DNA of 55,173 bases from the IMG/VR virus record IMGVR_UViG_3300043607_000025, positions 1 to 55,173 of that record. One strand, written 5' to 3'. Shown here one piece after another: positions 31,109 to 40,393 of the stretch (the first letter of the stretch is position 1; the number at the start of each line of letters is the position of its first letter). A model generated the notes under the pieces. The model had not been told where the DNA came from. It did not search any database and saw only the letters and a list, made by a program, of their open reading frames with translations. Origin of the DNA: a virus. A program made the translations under genes and the position numbers.

Positions 31109-34100
31109 CAGGAGTACCGGCTCGGCTTCCGGCCGCCCGATCTGATTTGGCTCATCGCCGAGGCCCGCCGCAGCGCCTCGACCGCCCGCTCGTCCGTGTA
31201 TGCGACCACCGTCCCGCCACCCGGCAATCCCAGCTCGAGCCGGCCAAGGTTGCGCGGAATGCCACCTCCGCCGCCACCGGCGAAGGCCGGAAGCGCCATC
31301 GGCCCCATCGCCAGCCCGCCGAGCGCGAAGCCGCCCATGCCGCCGAGCCGCAGCGCCTCGAGCAGTTGCAGGACGCCGGGCCGCTGCACCGCGTGCGCCG
31401 GGACGATGTACTCACCACGACTAAGCCAGGCCAAGTTGGAATCGCTCGTCCCCGTCCCGCGGCCGCCGAGCAGACCGCCGCCAGCTTTGCCGCTAGCGCT
31501 CGTCAGCTTGCCGGCATCATTCGCTATGCTCTGCAAGACATCGATCGCCTTACCCAGCGTCTCGTCTATACCCTTGGCCATTTTATAGACATCCCAGCCA
31601 ATTTTATTCAGATCATCAAATACTTTGAATGCCACGCCTTTAAGTGCTTCATTTATGCTCCCCTGGGCATCCATGCCGGCTTGCGCCGCGCTCTTGATGA
31701 TGTCGAACACCCGGTGCAATTTCTCAGGCAGGCCGGACAAAAAACCGGACATTTGGGAGGAGCTGACCTCGCCGCCGCTGGCATAAGCCGGTATCAGGCC
31801 GCCAGCCGCATGCCCTGCGAGACGCCCGGAACGGCGCAACGCCTCGAGAAATGCCAACACGCCGGGCTGCTGCACCACACGCGCCGGGACGATGTATTCA
31901 CCGCGCGAGACCCAAGCCAAATTGCTGTCCGACGTGCCGCTGCCCCGCCCGCCGAGCAGGCCGCCACCGGCCATACCTTGCGTGGCGGGTGCGGCATCGG
32001 ACGACGACCCGCCCCCTTTGCCGCCGAACAGCTTCGCCACCATTGCATTCCAGGCATCCACGACCCACTGCCATGCATTGGCGATCGGCGTCGTGACCCA
32101 TGCGGTGAGCGCTGCCGTGGCCTGATCAATGGCGGTTTTGACACCCGTCACGGCGCCGTTGAACGTGTCCACGACCCACTGCCATGCATTGGCGATCGGC
32201 GTCGTGACCCAGGTTTGAATGAAGCTCGCCAAGGACTCGGATGCCTCTGCGATCAATCCCACAACCGCATTGAATGTGTCGACAATCCACTGCCAGGCAT
32301 TCGCCACCGGCGTCGTGACCCATGCGGTGATGAGGGCCGGGGCAGCACTTATTGTTTGTCCGAGCAATGCGATGGCGGCGTTGAAAGTATCAACAATCCA
32401 CTGCCAGGCATTACCAACCGGCGTCGTAACCCATCGCTCGATGAAACCGGGTTGGGCTTGTCCCTCGACCTCCCCGAAAACCGCGTTCCATTTATCGACG
32501 ATCCACTGCCAGGCCTTCGCCACCGGCGTCGTAACCACTCTATTGATGGTTCCAGCCAGCCGTTCTACCGCCGGCTGCAGCATCTTCATCCACGCGATCC
32601 AGGCATTCGCCACTGGCGTCGGGACAAATGCCGCAACCAGGCTCGCGGCCTTGCCGGCGAGTTCCGAGAACTGTCGGCCGAGTTCCTGCCAGAACGCCAT
32701 GGTCGACACCGTCTTGCCGATCTTGGTGCCGACCTCGAGAATGGAGGCACCGAGATTGACCCAAGCGGCCTTCAGTCGTTGCTGTCTGACGATCTCGGCG
32801 GCTTGCTCGTTCGCCAGATCGATCTGCTTTTGCTTGAACTCTTCGAACTTATCCGCCGGCGGGAACAGCGCATCCCACGCCTTGCTGAGCCGCAACGAGG
32901 CATCCTCGAGCGCCTGGGTGCTCTCCTTGACCTTGTCGAAATTGGCGGCCGTCTCGGGGCCGATGGCCACGCCGCCTTCGCGTATTTTCTGGAATAGGTT
33001 TGGTATTCGTCCGAGCGTGTCGGCGACGTTGCTGGCTTCGCTGCCGTACTGGCGGATGCTGTTGACGGCGGCCTCGTCAATACCGAACTGCTTGCCGATG
33101 GCGAGCGCATCCTTGATGTCGGTCGCGGTGGCAATGATCTGAACGAGGGCCTGCACAACGCTTGCACTGCTGCCTTCCGCCTGCTCCGCCACACCCCGCA
33201 ATGCGATCTGAACGGCCGTTATTTTTCTTTCCGCCGTCACCGCTTCGTCAAACTTGATGTCCTTCTGCCCTGCGATAATCTTGTCGACCTGCTCAACAAC
33301 CGTAAACAACGAGGTGGCTATCGCCTGGGCCCGCGCCTTCTGCGCGTCGGCCGCTGCGGTCGCGGCATCGGACGTCGCCCGCTGGGCGTCCTGCACCGAT
33401 TTCTCGGCCGCCACCCGGCCAGTCGTTAATTCAAGAAGCTGCTTGTCGATGTCGGCCAGCTGCCGGGCTGCGCCATAGGGGGCGCGCGCGCCGCCCTGCT
33501 GCTCCAGCTTGATCTGCGACTCCAGCAGCGCCTTCTGGGTCTCCAGCACCCGCTTGTTGGCGGCGTCGACCTTGTTGGATGCGTCTTCGATCTCATTGGC
33601 CGAGGCTGTCAAAGCCCTACCAATGTCGAGCAGGGACATCTGCCTTGCTATATTATCGACGACCTTGCCGAACGTCTCTGCGCCAATGCCAAGATGCTCA
33701 AACGCCTGCTGTCCGATTTGTAGTTCGTGAATGGTCTCGCCAGTAGCCTCGGACAGGTTGATCAGGTTCTCGTAGAGCCGCGCGCCCGCCAAGCCGCTCT
33801 CTGAAAACGCGCTGCCCATCGACTTCGCGGCCTTGGCGACGTCTTCGGCGGCCTTCGCTGCCGACGACGAGACTTTGGCGATGCCTTCAGAGGCTCTTAC
33901 GATGCTGTCGGTAGAACTATCAAAGACCCCGGCGAGCTTGGCAGTCTCGGCGTTGAGCTTGGCAATCTCGGCCTGGGCCTTGTTGTACTCGAGGGAGGCC
34001 TTGACGATCGCGTCGCTCTGTTCCGCAATGCGTGGACTAAGAGCGCCGCTGACGGTCTTGCCCAATACAAGGGCGAGAAATCCAAGAGCAGCAAGCGCAA

Positions 34101-34734
34101 GCCCTATCAGCGCAACTGCCTTGCCGGCACTTGCCGTCGCTTCTTCAAGTGCCGCGGCGGTTTGGCCGACTGCCGCGCCGGTCTTGACGGCCTCCAGGGC
34201 GAACAGTGACCAGAACCGAACCGCGTCCTGCGCCGCCGCGCCAGACTGAGCGACTTGTCCCGAGGCCTGCTCGGCAGCCCCGCCTGCCTTGACCATGCCT
34301 TCGGCGGACTTTTCCCCCGCTCCACCGAGCGCAGTGAGATGGTCGGCCACTGGCGGGGCACTCTGGGCAATCTGGCCCAAACTCTCGCCTGTCCCCTTGG
34401 CCGCCTCTCCGACCACGGTGACGCCTTCGGCCGCCTTCGTCCCGTCCTTGCCGACCTTGGCCAGCCCCTCGCTGGTCGCATCGGCGGCCTGGCCGACCTT
34501 TTCGAGAGCGGGAGCCGCCTTCGATCCGGCCTCTTCAATCTGTGCCGCGAAGCTCTGCATGGCCTCGGTGGCCGCGGCAATCGCTTGCGCGAACTTGGCA
34601 AAAGTGTCGCCGCCGATCTGCTGAGCTGCGTCGTGGATCTGGTTGAGCGATTTCTCGCCAGCCTTGCCCATATCCTCGAGTTGCTTCTGGACCTCCTCGC
34701 TGCCCTCAAGGCTGATGCGCTGCTTTATGGCCAT
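31108..34734 (-). CDS. Tape measure protein with internal repeats
   Basis: 1208 residues. The first 300 are Ala/Gly/Glu-rich helices; a hydrophobic block (VALIGLALAALGFLALVLG) lies near residue 210-235; then long helices to about 690. Residues about 690-920 hold six repeats around W-V-T-T-P-V-A-N-A-W-Q-W. Two copies of GGGLLGGRGSGTSDSNLAWV followed by SRGEYIVPA form the C-terminal third. It sets tail length and is threaded through the tube during DNA ejection. The length would suggest a tail of roughly 180 nm if the usual 1.5 A per residue applies. Confidence 0.9.
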   Translation of the reverse strand: MAIKQRISLEGSEEVQKQLEDMGKAGEKSLNQIHDAAQQIGGDTFAKFAQAIAAATEAMQSFAAQIEEAGSKAAPALEKVGQAADATSEGLAKVGKDGTKAAEGVTVVGEAAKGTGESLGQIAQSAPPVADHLTALGGAGEKSAEGMVKAGGAAEQASGQVAQSGAAAQDAVRFWSLFALEAVKTGAAVGQTAAALEEATASAGKAVALIGLALAALGFLALVLGKTVSGALSPRIAEQSDAIVKASLEYNKAQAEIAKLNAETAKLAGVFDSSTDSIVRASEGIAKVSSSAAKAAEDVAKAAKSMGSAFSESGLAGARLYENLINLSEATGETIHELQIGQQAFEHLGIGAETFGKVVDNIARQMSLLDIGRALTASANEIEDASNKVDAANKRVLETQKALLESQIKLEQQGGARAPYGAARQLADIDKQLLELTTGRVAAEKSVQDAQRATSDAATAAADAQKARAQAIATSLFTVVEQVDKIIAGQKDIKFDEAVTAERKITAVQIALRGVAEQAEGSSASVVQALVQIIATATDIKDALAIGKQFGIDEAAVNSIRQYGSEASNVADTLGRIPNLFQKIREGGVAIGPETAANFDKVKESTQALEDASLRLSKAWDALFPPADKFEEFKQKQIDLANEQAAEIVRQQRLKAAWVNLGASILEVGTKIGKTVSTMAFWQELGRQFSELAGKAASLVAAFVPTPVANAWIAWMKMLQPAVERLAGTINRVVTTPVAKAWQWIVDKWNAVFGEVEGQAQPGFIERWVTTPVGNAWQWIVDTFNAAIALLGQTISAAPALITAWVTTPVANAWQWIVDTFNAVVGLIAEASESLASFIQTWVTTPIANAWQWVVDTFNGAVTGVKTAIDQATAALTAWVTTPIANAWQWVVDAWNAMVAKLFGGKGGGSSSDAAPATQGMAGGGLLGGRGSGTSDSNLAWVSRGEYIVPARVVQQPGVLAFLEALRRSGRLAGHAAGGLIPAYASGGEVSSSQMSGFLSGLPEKLHRVFDIIKSAAQAGMDAQGSINEALKGVAFKVFDDLNKIGWDVYKMAKGIDETLGKAIDVLQSIANDAGKLTSASGKAGGGLLGGRGTGTSDSNLAWLSRGEYIVPAHAVQRPGVLQLLEALRLGGMGGFALGGLAMGPMALPAFAGGGGGGIPRNLGRLELGLPGGGTVVAYTDERAVEALRRASAMSQIRSGGRKPSRYS
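32050..32640 (-). repeat. About 111-bp direct repeats inside the tape measure gene
   Basis: On the plus strand a block like CACTGCCATGCATTGGCGAT, then CGGCGTCGTGACCCA, recurs near 32060, 32170, 32282, 32394, 32500 and, more degenerate, 32595. Spacing is 107-112 bases (about 37 residues). The first two copies are almost identical, suggesting recent duplication. Confidence 0.85.
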
Positions 34735-34737
34735 CGA

Positions 34738-35274
34738 TCAGTCCTTGATCCGCTGCTCATAGAATTCCGTCATGCGCCCTGCGGCCCGTTCGAAGATGGC
34801 GTAGAGATCCAGACGCTTGCGGATGTTGACCTGGCTAACGCCGACGAACAGCGGCCCGAGTTTCCGATTGCCGGCGTCGAACAACAGCGGCGGCTTGCCC
34901 GCGACGTTCACCGACACCAGTTTGCCGCCATATTGACGTGGCGAACGGATACCGGCCGGCAGGTTCCGCTCGAGCGGCAGCCACAGCAATGGACGGCCTG
35001 CGATCGTGGCGCCGCGCTCGAACACCCCGGCAAACGGGATGGTGTTAAAGATCAACGCCGCCGGATCGCCGCCCTTGTTCGGGTAGAACCTGGAGCGCAG
35101 CGCCGCCTGCCAGCGCGCCGGGAAGCCTGCCGATGCGATGTTGGCCCGGCCCTCCTTGACCGCCAGCTTAGCAACATCCTGCACGGCGCCGGCCTTGGCC
35201 TCGTCGATATTCTTCGCGATCTCCTTCATCAATCGATCAAAGACCGCTTCCTGCGCCGAAAAAACGAGCTTCAT
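34738..35274 (-). CDS. Tail/neck protein (178 aa)
   Basis: 178 residues, three bases upstream of the tape measure start. The helical start (FDRLMKEIAKNIDEAKAGAV) and the later strand AGRPLLWLPLERNLPAGIRS are similar to small proteins of unknown function beside tail genes of alphaproteobacterial phages (DUF6441-like by eye). A structural role is inferred from its position. Confidence 0.6.
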   Translation of the reverse strand: MKLVFSAQEAVFDRLMKEIAKNIDEAKAGAVQDVAKLAVKEGRANIASAGFPARWQAALRSRFYPNKGGDPAALIFNTIPFAGVFERGATIAGRPLLWLPLERNLPAGIRSPRQYGGKLVSVNVAGKPPLLFDAGNRKLGPLFVGVSQVNIRKRLDLYAIFERAAGRMTEFYEQRIKD

Positions 35275-35429
35275 GCGCGAATGGCACCACTAAACAAAGG
35301 CGTGGCACGATCCGACAAGACCGCGGGCAATGGCCGGCTATAAGGTTTGCCCCTCATTGGATGAATGGCCGGGACCATGTTTTTGAAATTTCCATGCTGG
35401 ATATGGGGCATCGCGGCCGGGGCGGTGAC

Positions 35430-35657
35430 ATGAGCAACCCGGCTGCACCCTACTTCACCTACTACATCATCCTGCTCGCGTTTGGCCTCATCGCACAACA
35501 TCGCGGACGCAACGGCCTCTACTGGTCGGCTTTGGCGCTATTCATCACGCCAATATTTGCCGGATTGCTGCTGTGGCTGATGACCCGGAAGCTGGAAGCG
35601 ACCGCGCTCCCGCAGGCTGAGCGCTATCGTGCCGCCTCTACCCGCCCAATTCCTTGA
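35430..35657 (+). CDS. Plus-strand membrane protein inside the late operon (75 aa)
   Basis: 75 residues from ATG at 35430 (an in-frame ATG at 35361 would add 23). Two membrane segments: YFTYYIILLAFGLIA and LYWSALALFITPIFAGLLLW, separated by a basic loop (QHRGRNG). It runs against the tail genes and ends 20 bases inside the tail chaperone frame. The minus strand has no credible gene between 35275 and 35637. This is the arrangement of a moron inserted between tail genes; a host-membrane function such as exclusion is inferred. Confidence 0.6.
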   Translation: MSNPAAPYFTYYIILLAFGLIAQHRGRNGLYWSALALFITPIFAGLLLWLMTRKLEATALPQAERYRAASTRPIP

Positions 35658-35940
35658 GCGTCTTCTCGATCGCCTTGCCGTCGCCTTGGGCACCCAAGGC
35701 CGCGGTCCAGAGATCGTTCGCCCGCTCCATGCGGTCGAGCTTCCCGCTGAATTCGAGATAGGCCGAGAGCTGGCGCGGCGTCAGCGTCATTGCAAAGTCG
35801 GGGGGGAAGCCGCGTCTGATGAGGGCTGTGATGCTGATGGCGATTTCATGGAGCGCAGTTTTTTCGGTTTTCTTGCTCCTTCGCCCGCGCCCATGATGCG
35901 CATCAGCCTCTCGAGGAAGGAGCGAGTCCCGTTTGGGCAA
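35638..35940 (-). CDS. Tail assembly chaperone, -1 frame extension
   Basis: This frame overlaps 35787-36257 and is offset by -1. From about ALHEIAISITALIRRGFPPD onward the sequence is protein-like, ending AIEKTLKELGG; its first 25 residues are a shadow of the chaperone frame. Most long-tailed phages make a longer chaperone by ribosomal -1 slippage just before the tape measure gene, and the order here fits (although the 34738-35274 gene lies between). The run of six A's in CCGAAAAAACTG at about 35855-35866 is the likely slip site, though not a perfect X-XXY-YYZ heptamer. Confidence 0.65.
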   Translation of the reverse strand: MPKRDSLLPREADAHHGRGRRSKKTEKTALHEIAISITALIRRGFPPDFAMTLTPRQLSAYLEFSGKLDRMERANDLWTAALGAQGDGKAIEKTLKELGG

Positions 35941-36257
35941 GTAAGTCTCCAGATCGGTTCTAAAAGCGCCGCTTGATTTTCCATCACCATGGCGCCGGCA
36001 ACCTGCTCGTATTTCTCATCACCTGGATGGCCGCACCCGGCGGCAATAACCGGCGCAACCGCCGCGCCAAGCTGCTCGATCAATCGCAGCACAACGCTGG
36101 GGTTGAACCCGCCCCTGAACAAGTCTCCGACATTCGGGAATCGGGAGATGATGGACGCGGCATCGTTGAAACTCAGCCCGCGCACGCTGATCCGGTGCCC
36201 GTCGATCCAGACAGCCTCGCAGGCCGTCGACGGTGCAATATCCAACAGGTCAGCCAT
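35787..36257 (-). CDS. Tail assembly chaperone (short form, 156 aa)
   Basis: 156 residues. WIDGHRISVRGLSFNDAASI and VVLRLIEQLGAAVAPVIAAG are features of the short chaperone made from the gene after the tail tube gene. The end (GARKPKKLRSMKS...) becomes Ser/Pro-rich after the predicted slip site, consistent with a switch into the -1 frame for the long form. It lies 9 bases after the tail tube gene. Confidence 0.7.
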   Translation of the reverse strand: MADLLDIAPSTACEAVWIDGHRISVRGLSFNDAASIISRFPNVGDLFRGGFNPSVVLRLIEQLGAAVAPVIAAGCGHPGDEKYEQVAGAMVMENQAALLEPIWRLTCPNGTRSFLERLMRIMGAGEGARKPKKLRSMKSPSASQPSSDAASPPTLQ

Positions 36258-36266
36258 GGTTTGTCC

Positions 36267-36794
36267 TTATGCCGTTGCCGCTTCGTCGCGGACGGTGAAT
36301 ATCCCGAAGTCGCCGTCGTCGCCCTTCTGCACCTCGGCCTCGATCTCCAACGTCGAGAAGTCATCGGCATCGGTGATGAAGCTAAAGTCGCCGGACGGGT
36401 TGACCGAGGCGCGGCCGATGTAATCGACCTGCTGGCCGATCTCGTTGGTGCCCACGACCTTGAACACGCCGGCAACCTCGGTTTTCTTGAACGCCGATAT
36501 GGTGACGTTGCCGTCGGTGTCGGTGCCCTTCTCGCCGAGCGTGAAGATGGCGAGGTTTTCTCCATTGATTTCGTCCAACGTGATCTTGATGGTCGCGCCG
36601 GTCTGGGTGATGGCGGTGAAGTCCTTCACCTTGACACCCTCGCGCGACGAGAAGTGCTCCTTCTTCTCGATCGTCGGCGTCCAGACGAACGAGGGCGCGT
36701 TGCCGAGGTCGACGAAGTCGGCAGCGCCGTCCTCCTTGAACGAAACGATGCCTTTGCCGATGTGATAGTTCTGGATCGATGGGCTTGCGGGCAT
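36267..36794 (-). CDS. Major tail tube protein
   Basis: 175 residues, strongly beta: IQNYHIGKGIVSFKEDGAAD, then FVWTPTIEKKEHFSSREGVK and ATIKITLDEINGENLAIFTL. The pattern of a small N-terminal strand, EHFSSREG and TLDEIN is typical of siphovirus tail tube proteins of this size. The order tail terminator, tube, chaperone supports it. It forms the stacked hexameric tube. Confidence 0.85.
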   Translation of the reverse strand: MPASPSIQNYHIGKGIVSFKEDGAADFVDLGNAPSFVWTPTIEKKEHFSSREGVKVKDFTAITQTGATIKITLDEINGENLAIFTLGEKGTDTDGNVTISAFKKTEVAGVFKVVGTNEIGQQVDYIGRASVNPSGDFSFITDADDFSTLEIEAEVQKGDDGDFGIFTVRDEAATA

Positions 36795-36797
36795 GGC

Positions 36798-37256
36798 TTA
36801 TAGGTCCTTTATTTTGAGTGAGTATTTGAACATGAACTGCGCACGCAGAGCGCCCTGCAGCGAGCGCCCCCAGCCTAGGTCGGTCTGGCAGCCAAGGTAG
36901 CGGATCGCGCCGTTGCCGAACCTTCCGGTCCTCACGATCGTCTCGTTCAGCGCTGTATCGGTCAGCACCCGCCGGATCAGCTCGCGCCGCAGGGTGGTGA
37001 GCTCGGACCCGACCTCGTCGGCTTGCTGCGCGATGACGATCTCGGGCTGCATGCGCACGACGGTCGGCCGGTTGGCGGGCCGCATCGACAGGTCGGACGC
37101 GTCGTCGGTTTCCTCGTCGCCATCGAACACGATCGCGGCCGGCAGCTTGTCTTCCGGGATGTCGGGATCGTTGCGCAGCGCCGAGCGGATATTCGGAATG
37201 CCGGCGACCACCTCGAGCAGGCGCGCCAGGATGTCCTCGCGGACGTCGATGCTCAT
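36798..37256 (-). CDS. Tail terminator-like protein (152 aa)
   Basis: 152 residues from ATG at 37256 (ATGA overlap with the collagen-like gene). [20 protein letters not shown] and [20 protein letters not shown] followed by [14 protein letters not shown] are the helix/strand order of tail terminator and head-tail completion proteins. Position just before the tube gene agrees. Confidence 0.7.
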   Translation of the reverse strand: MSIDVREDILARLLEVVAGIPNIRSALRNDPDIPEDKLPAAIVFDGDEETDDASDLSMRPANRPTVVRMQPEIVIAQQADEVGSELTTLRRELIRRVLTDTALNETIVRTGRFGNGAIRYLGCQTDLGWGRSLQGALRAQFMFKYSLKIKDL

Positions 37257-38458
37257 CGCGCCCTTCTGGCTGAAATGTAACCAGTCACGTTCACCGACCC
37301 GCCGCCGAAGGTCGCCTGCGCCACCAGGTAGACATTCTTCTGGGTGGCCGAGTTCGATGTGCACTGCCCGGTCGGGTACACCTGCCGCTTGCCCGACGTG
37401 ATCGAGCTGGACCAAATCTCGGCCAGGGTGCCGAACCCGATCGTAATGTCATTGTTCGACGGCAGCGTAGCCGGCGTGCCGCTGATCCCGGCCGACAATG
37501 AGTTCGGTCCGGTGGACGTCGGCGTGAAGATGACGCAGCCCCAGATGCCCCAGTCGCCCGGCGGCAGGATCAACGTGGTGACGTTGGCCGACACGGCTGT
37601 GACGAGATTAAAACCGACAGTGTTGCTGGCAGTGAGGTACTCGCCCTTGTCGCCAGCAGCTGCCGGCGACCCGTCGATGACGCCCTTGGTAGGCGCTGGG
37701 ACGAAGATCAGGTTGTCGGTGCCGAGCCTGGCTGAGTTTCCAGCATTGGCGCTGACGGCCGACGGGCCTGCCGGTCCAGTCGCACCGGCCGATCCTGGCG
37801 CGCCGGGAACGCCCTGCAAACCCGCATCGCCTTTGTCGCCTTTTGGTCCTTGCGAACCAGTCTGGCCGGCGGCGCCGACGTCGCCCTTGGGACCTTGTGG
37901 GCCGGCGGCTCCTGCATTCCCCTGCGGACCAGGCGTGCCTTGTGGGCCTTGTGGTCCCTGTGCGCCCGGCTCACCTTGCAGCCCTTGCGGCCCGATCGGC
38001 CCCGGCTCGCCCTGCGGGCCTTGTGGGCCGGGCGTTCCTTCCAGCCCTGGCGCCGTGAGCGTGCCGCTGACAGCGAGGTCGCCGTTGAGTGTGATGTCGC
38101 CGTTTATCGTGCCGCCTCTATGCACGTTGAGGTCGGCAGCACCGGCGACGATAGACGCGCGAGCCGCACCTTTGAGCGGAAGCTTGGCCTGACTGATCAC
38201 GCCGCCGATCGAGGAATAACGCACGTACTCGCGTGTAAACTCGCAACTCTGCGCGCTGCAATTCCGCGCTGTCGCCTCGACGAGTTCGAAGTCGCTGCCT
38301 TCCTCGAGCAACAGGGTAACCGGATCGCCATCGCGCACGCCGGCATCATAAGGGCGCATATAACGTGGGTTTGGATCGGTCACCTTAACCGGGCCGATGC
38401 CCAAGGTCGCCGTCGGGCACTCGACGCGATCGAACGGCGTTCCAAGAACCACGGCCAT
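37253..38458 (-). CDS. Collagen-like virion protein (401 aa)
   Basis: 401 residues from ATG at 38458 (TGATG overlap). Residues about 135-230 are Gly-X-Y repeats ([20 protein letters not shown]...), able to form a trimeric collagen helix. The N-terminal domain probably anchors it to the particle; the C-terminal 160 residues form a beta head ([20 protein letters not shown]), like trimeric fibre knobs. Two further collagen-like genes are nearby (42042, 44228). Confidence 0.8.
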   Translation of the reverse strand: MAVVLGTPFDRVECPTATLGIGPVKVTDPNPRYMRPYDAGVRDGDPVTLLLEEGSDFELVEATARNCSAQSCEFTREYVRYSSIGGVISQAKLPLKGAARASIVAGAADLNVHRGGTINGDITLNGDLAVSGTLTAPGLEGTPGPQGPQGEPGPIGPQGLQGEPGAQGPQGPQGTPGPQGNAGAAGPQGPKGDVGAAGQTGSQGPKGDKGDAGLQGVPGAPGSAGATGPAGPSAVSANAGNSARLGTDNLIFVPAPTKGVIDGSPAAAGDKGEYLTASNTVGFNLVTAVSANVTTLILPPGDWGIWGCVIFTPTSTGPNSLSAGISGTPATLPSNNDITIGFGTLAEIWSSSITSGKRQVYPTGQCTSNSATQKNVYLVAQATFGGGSVNVTGYISARRAR

Positions 38459-38877
38459 CAAATCGCTCCTCCTGAAATCGATCGGCTAGAAACAGAAGAC
38501 GATGCGAAGCCGCCGCCGTTGCCGCCGCCGTTGCCGTCTGCCTGCTCCTTCAGCAGCAACCGCACCTCGCCCTCATCCTCGCCATTCGGGCTGCCACGCA
38601 ACTCATAGGACCGCACCGTCCAGGCTCGGCCGTTGAAGACTATCATTGCGCCGAGCCAGACATCGCGTGTGATACCTTTGGCGGTGAGTTCGGGTATCCG
38701 GGCGAACGCGCCTGGTCCGACGCTGCGCACCTCGGCGGCCTGGGTTCCCGCCGAGACTGGCAACACCTTCGGCCGGGTGTCGTCGATGACAGTGATCTCA
38801 CTGCTGCCGATAACTGCCGGCACGCCGAGTTCGGCATAGACCGGGTCGTAAAGCAGTGCGCTATAGTCGATGGTCAC
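38458..38877 (-). CDS. Head-tail connector-like protein with GTG start (139 aa)
   Basis: 139 residues from GTG at 38877, which overlaps the upstream stop as GTGA; an ATG at 38904 would add nine residues read from the neighbour. [20 protein letters not shown], the middle [20 protein letters not shown] and the strand order fit small head-tail joining proteins. A Gly/Asn/Ser-rich tail follows. Confidence 0.6.
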   Translation of the reverse strand: MTIDYSALLYDPVYAELGVPAVIGSSEITVIDDTRPKVLPVSAGTQAAEVRSVGPGAFARIPELTAKGITRDVWLGAMIVFNGRAWTVRSYELRGSPNGEDEGEVRLLLKEQADGNGGGNGGGFASSSVSSRSISGGAI

Positions 38878-39467
38878 AGCGTCAGCTGCTCGAATGCGAG
38901 CCACGTGCCCTCGACGTGTACGATGTCGCGGCCGTCGCGGTGCAAGGACTCCACCACATCCTTGACGTCGACCGTGCCGAGGTCATGCACGTCATGCCAA
39001 ACGATGATCCCACCCGGCCTGACGATCGCCCTCGCGATCGCGCTATCGTGCTCGACGGCCGCGCGGCCGTGGTCCCCGTCGATGAAGACCACGTCGGCGG
39101 GTGGCAAGTCCTGCGGCGTGAGATCGAGTGATCCACGCGGGCGCACCACCATGTGAAACCGCGCGTCGTCCTTGACCAGCTCGCCCGGATTGGCGGGCAC
39201 CTCGTGACGCTGCACTGCCTTCGCCGGTACATAGCCTGGCATCACGTCGATCCCGGTATAGCGTTCGATACCCGGCACATTGGCGAGGATCGCCTTGGCC
39301 GTGCGGCCGGCATTGACGCCAATCTCGATGACGTGGCGGGGCGACACGCTGCGCACCAGCGCGATCAGCACCTCGAGCTCGCCGGGGTTCATGTAGCGCC
39401 GCGGCAAGCCGGCCCAATCGATGGGCCGCACGTCAAATCGCGATTGCGGAACGGTCGGCAGCGACAT
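38874..39467 (-). CDS. Class I SAM-dependent methyltransferase (197 aa)
   Basis: 197 residues from ATG at 39467; an ATG at 39392 overlapping the upstream stop as ATGA would give 172. Motif I is VIEIGVNAGRTAKAIL, motif II-like ERYTGIDVMPGY, and ADVVFIDGDHGRAAVEHD is the post-motif region of the small-molecule/sugar methyltransferase group. WHDVHDLGTVDVKDVVESL ends the fold. It lies downstream of glycosyltransferase-like genes, so it may methylate a sugar or a virion/tail glycan. The target is unknown. Confidence 0.8.
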   Translation of the reverse strand: MSLPTVPQSRFDVRPIDWAGLPRRYMNPGELEVLIALVRSVSPRHVIEIGVNAGRTAKAILANVPGIERYTGIDVMPGYVPAKAVQRHEVPANPGELVKDDARFHMVVRPRGSLDLTPQDLPPADVVFIDGDHGRAAVEHDSAIARAIVRPGGIIVWHDVHDLGTVDVKDVVESLHRDGRDIVHVEGTWLAFEQLTL

Positions 39468-40393
39468 GCATGTGTGTCCACGAAATGAGCGATGCGTGCG
39501 TGAGCTTGGACGAGATCGATGTCCTTGTTGCACTGGTGCTGGGGCAGGAAGCAGTTGCACGGCCGCACTGGGTCGATGCCGAGCGTGGGCGCGAAGCGCG
39601 CGCCATACGCATAGAAGCGCGACGACTCGCGCCCGCCGTAGACACCGATCACCGGCGTGCCGACAGCTTGCGACAGGATCAACGCGAAGCCGGGCGAGCA
39701 GAAGGTGAGCGCAGCGGATGCGATCAAACCAATCATGGCCTCGGCGTCCAGCTCGCCCGCGTGCAGGACAACGTCGGCATCCAGATGGTCGCCACAAATC
39801 CATTCGACGCCGTCGACCAGGTCGGCGATCGACACCACGAAGAACCGGGAGCGGATGGCGTTGTAGATCGCCGCGTAAGCCTTCGGGTCTGGATTGCGGG
39901 TGGCGCAGCCGCCCCACTCGGTGCGGTCGACCAGCGGGCGCAGCACCATGATAGGACGGCCGGGCCGTGGGCGAACGATGTGCAGTGCCTTCGCGCGCCA
40001 TGCCTGCGGCACCGGCAACGAGAAGTCCGCGCCGTCGAGCTCCTGACGCAGCGTATAGCGCAGCATGCCGCCCAGGATGGAGCCCGAGGCGCGAATGCAC
40101 GTCGTGTCGTACCAGATCTTTTTTTTCTTTGGCGGGATGATTGTCCGCCGCAGGCGCGCATAGCTTTCGCTCTCGCGCAGAACGTTCTTGCGTTGGGTGC
40201 GCAGCGTCGTTCGGGCCGGCGGCAATACCGCAAACCGCTCGCCGACGAGGTCGTGATAAAGGCACGGCCACGGGGTGTGGAGCCACACGTCCGAATCCGA
40301 CGTCGCGAGCACGCGGCGCACGAGCGCGCGCTGGTGCACGTTGTCGCCGAGCCCGTGCATGCCATCGAACACGATCGGCGCGGTCATCTTCAT
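39389..40393 (-). CDS. Glycosyltransferase-like protein (GT-B, heptosyltransferase-like)
   Basis: 334 residues from ATG at 40393 (ATGA overlap). FDGMHGLGDNVHQRALVRRV resembles the start of GT9-type glycosyltransferases; the C-terminal half has the nucleotide-sugar site pattern MIGLIASAALTFCSPGFALI, then AVGTPVIGVYGG. The final 25 residues, in the overlap with the methyltransferase, are Cys/Arg-rich and may not be conserved. Together with the flanking genes it suggests sugar modification of a virion component or of host glycans. Confidence 0.75.
   Translation of the reverse strand: MKMTAPIVFDGMHGLGDNVHQRALVRRVLATSDSDVWLHTPWPCLYHDLVGERFAVLPPARTTLRTQRKNVLRESESYARLRRTIIPPKKKKIWYDTTCIRASGSILGGMLRYTLRQELDGADFSLPVPQAWRAKALHIVRPRPGRPIMVLRPLVDRTEWGGCATRNPDPKAYAAIYNAIRSRFFVVSIADLVDGVEWICGDHLDADVVLHAGELDAEAMIGLIASAALTFCSPGFALILSQAVGTPVIGVYGGRESSRFYAYGARFAPTLGIDPVRPCNCFLPQHQCNKDIDLVQAHARIAHFVDTHACRCRPFRNRDLTCGPSIGPACRGAT

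Noticed and set aside
31045-32997. 650-residue plus-strand ORF opposite the tape measure gene
   Set aside because: Cys/Arg/His-rich antisense reading of a high-GC gene with repeats; no ribosome site or domain.
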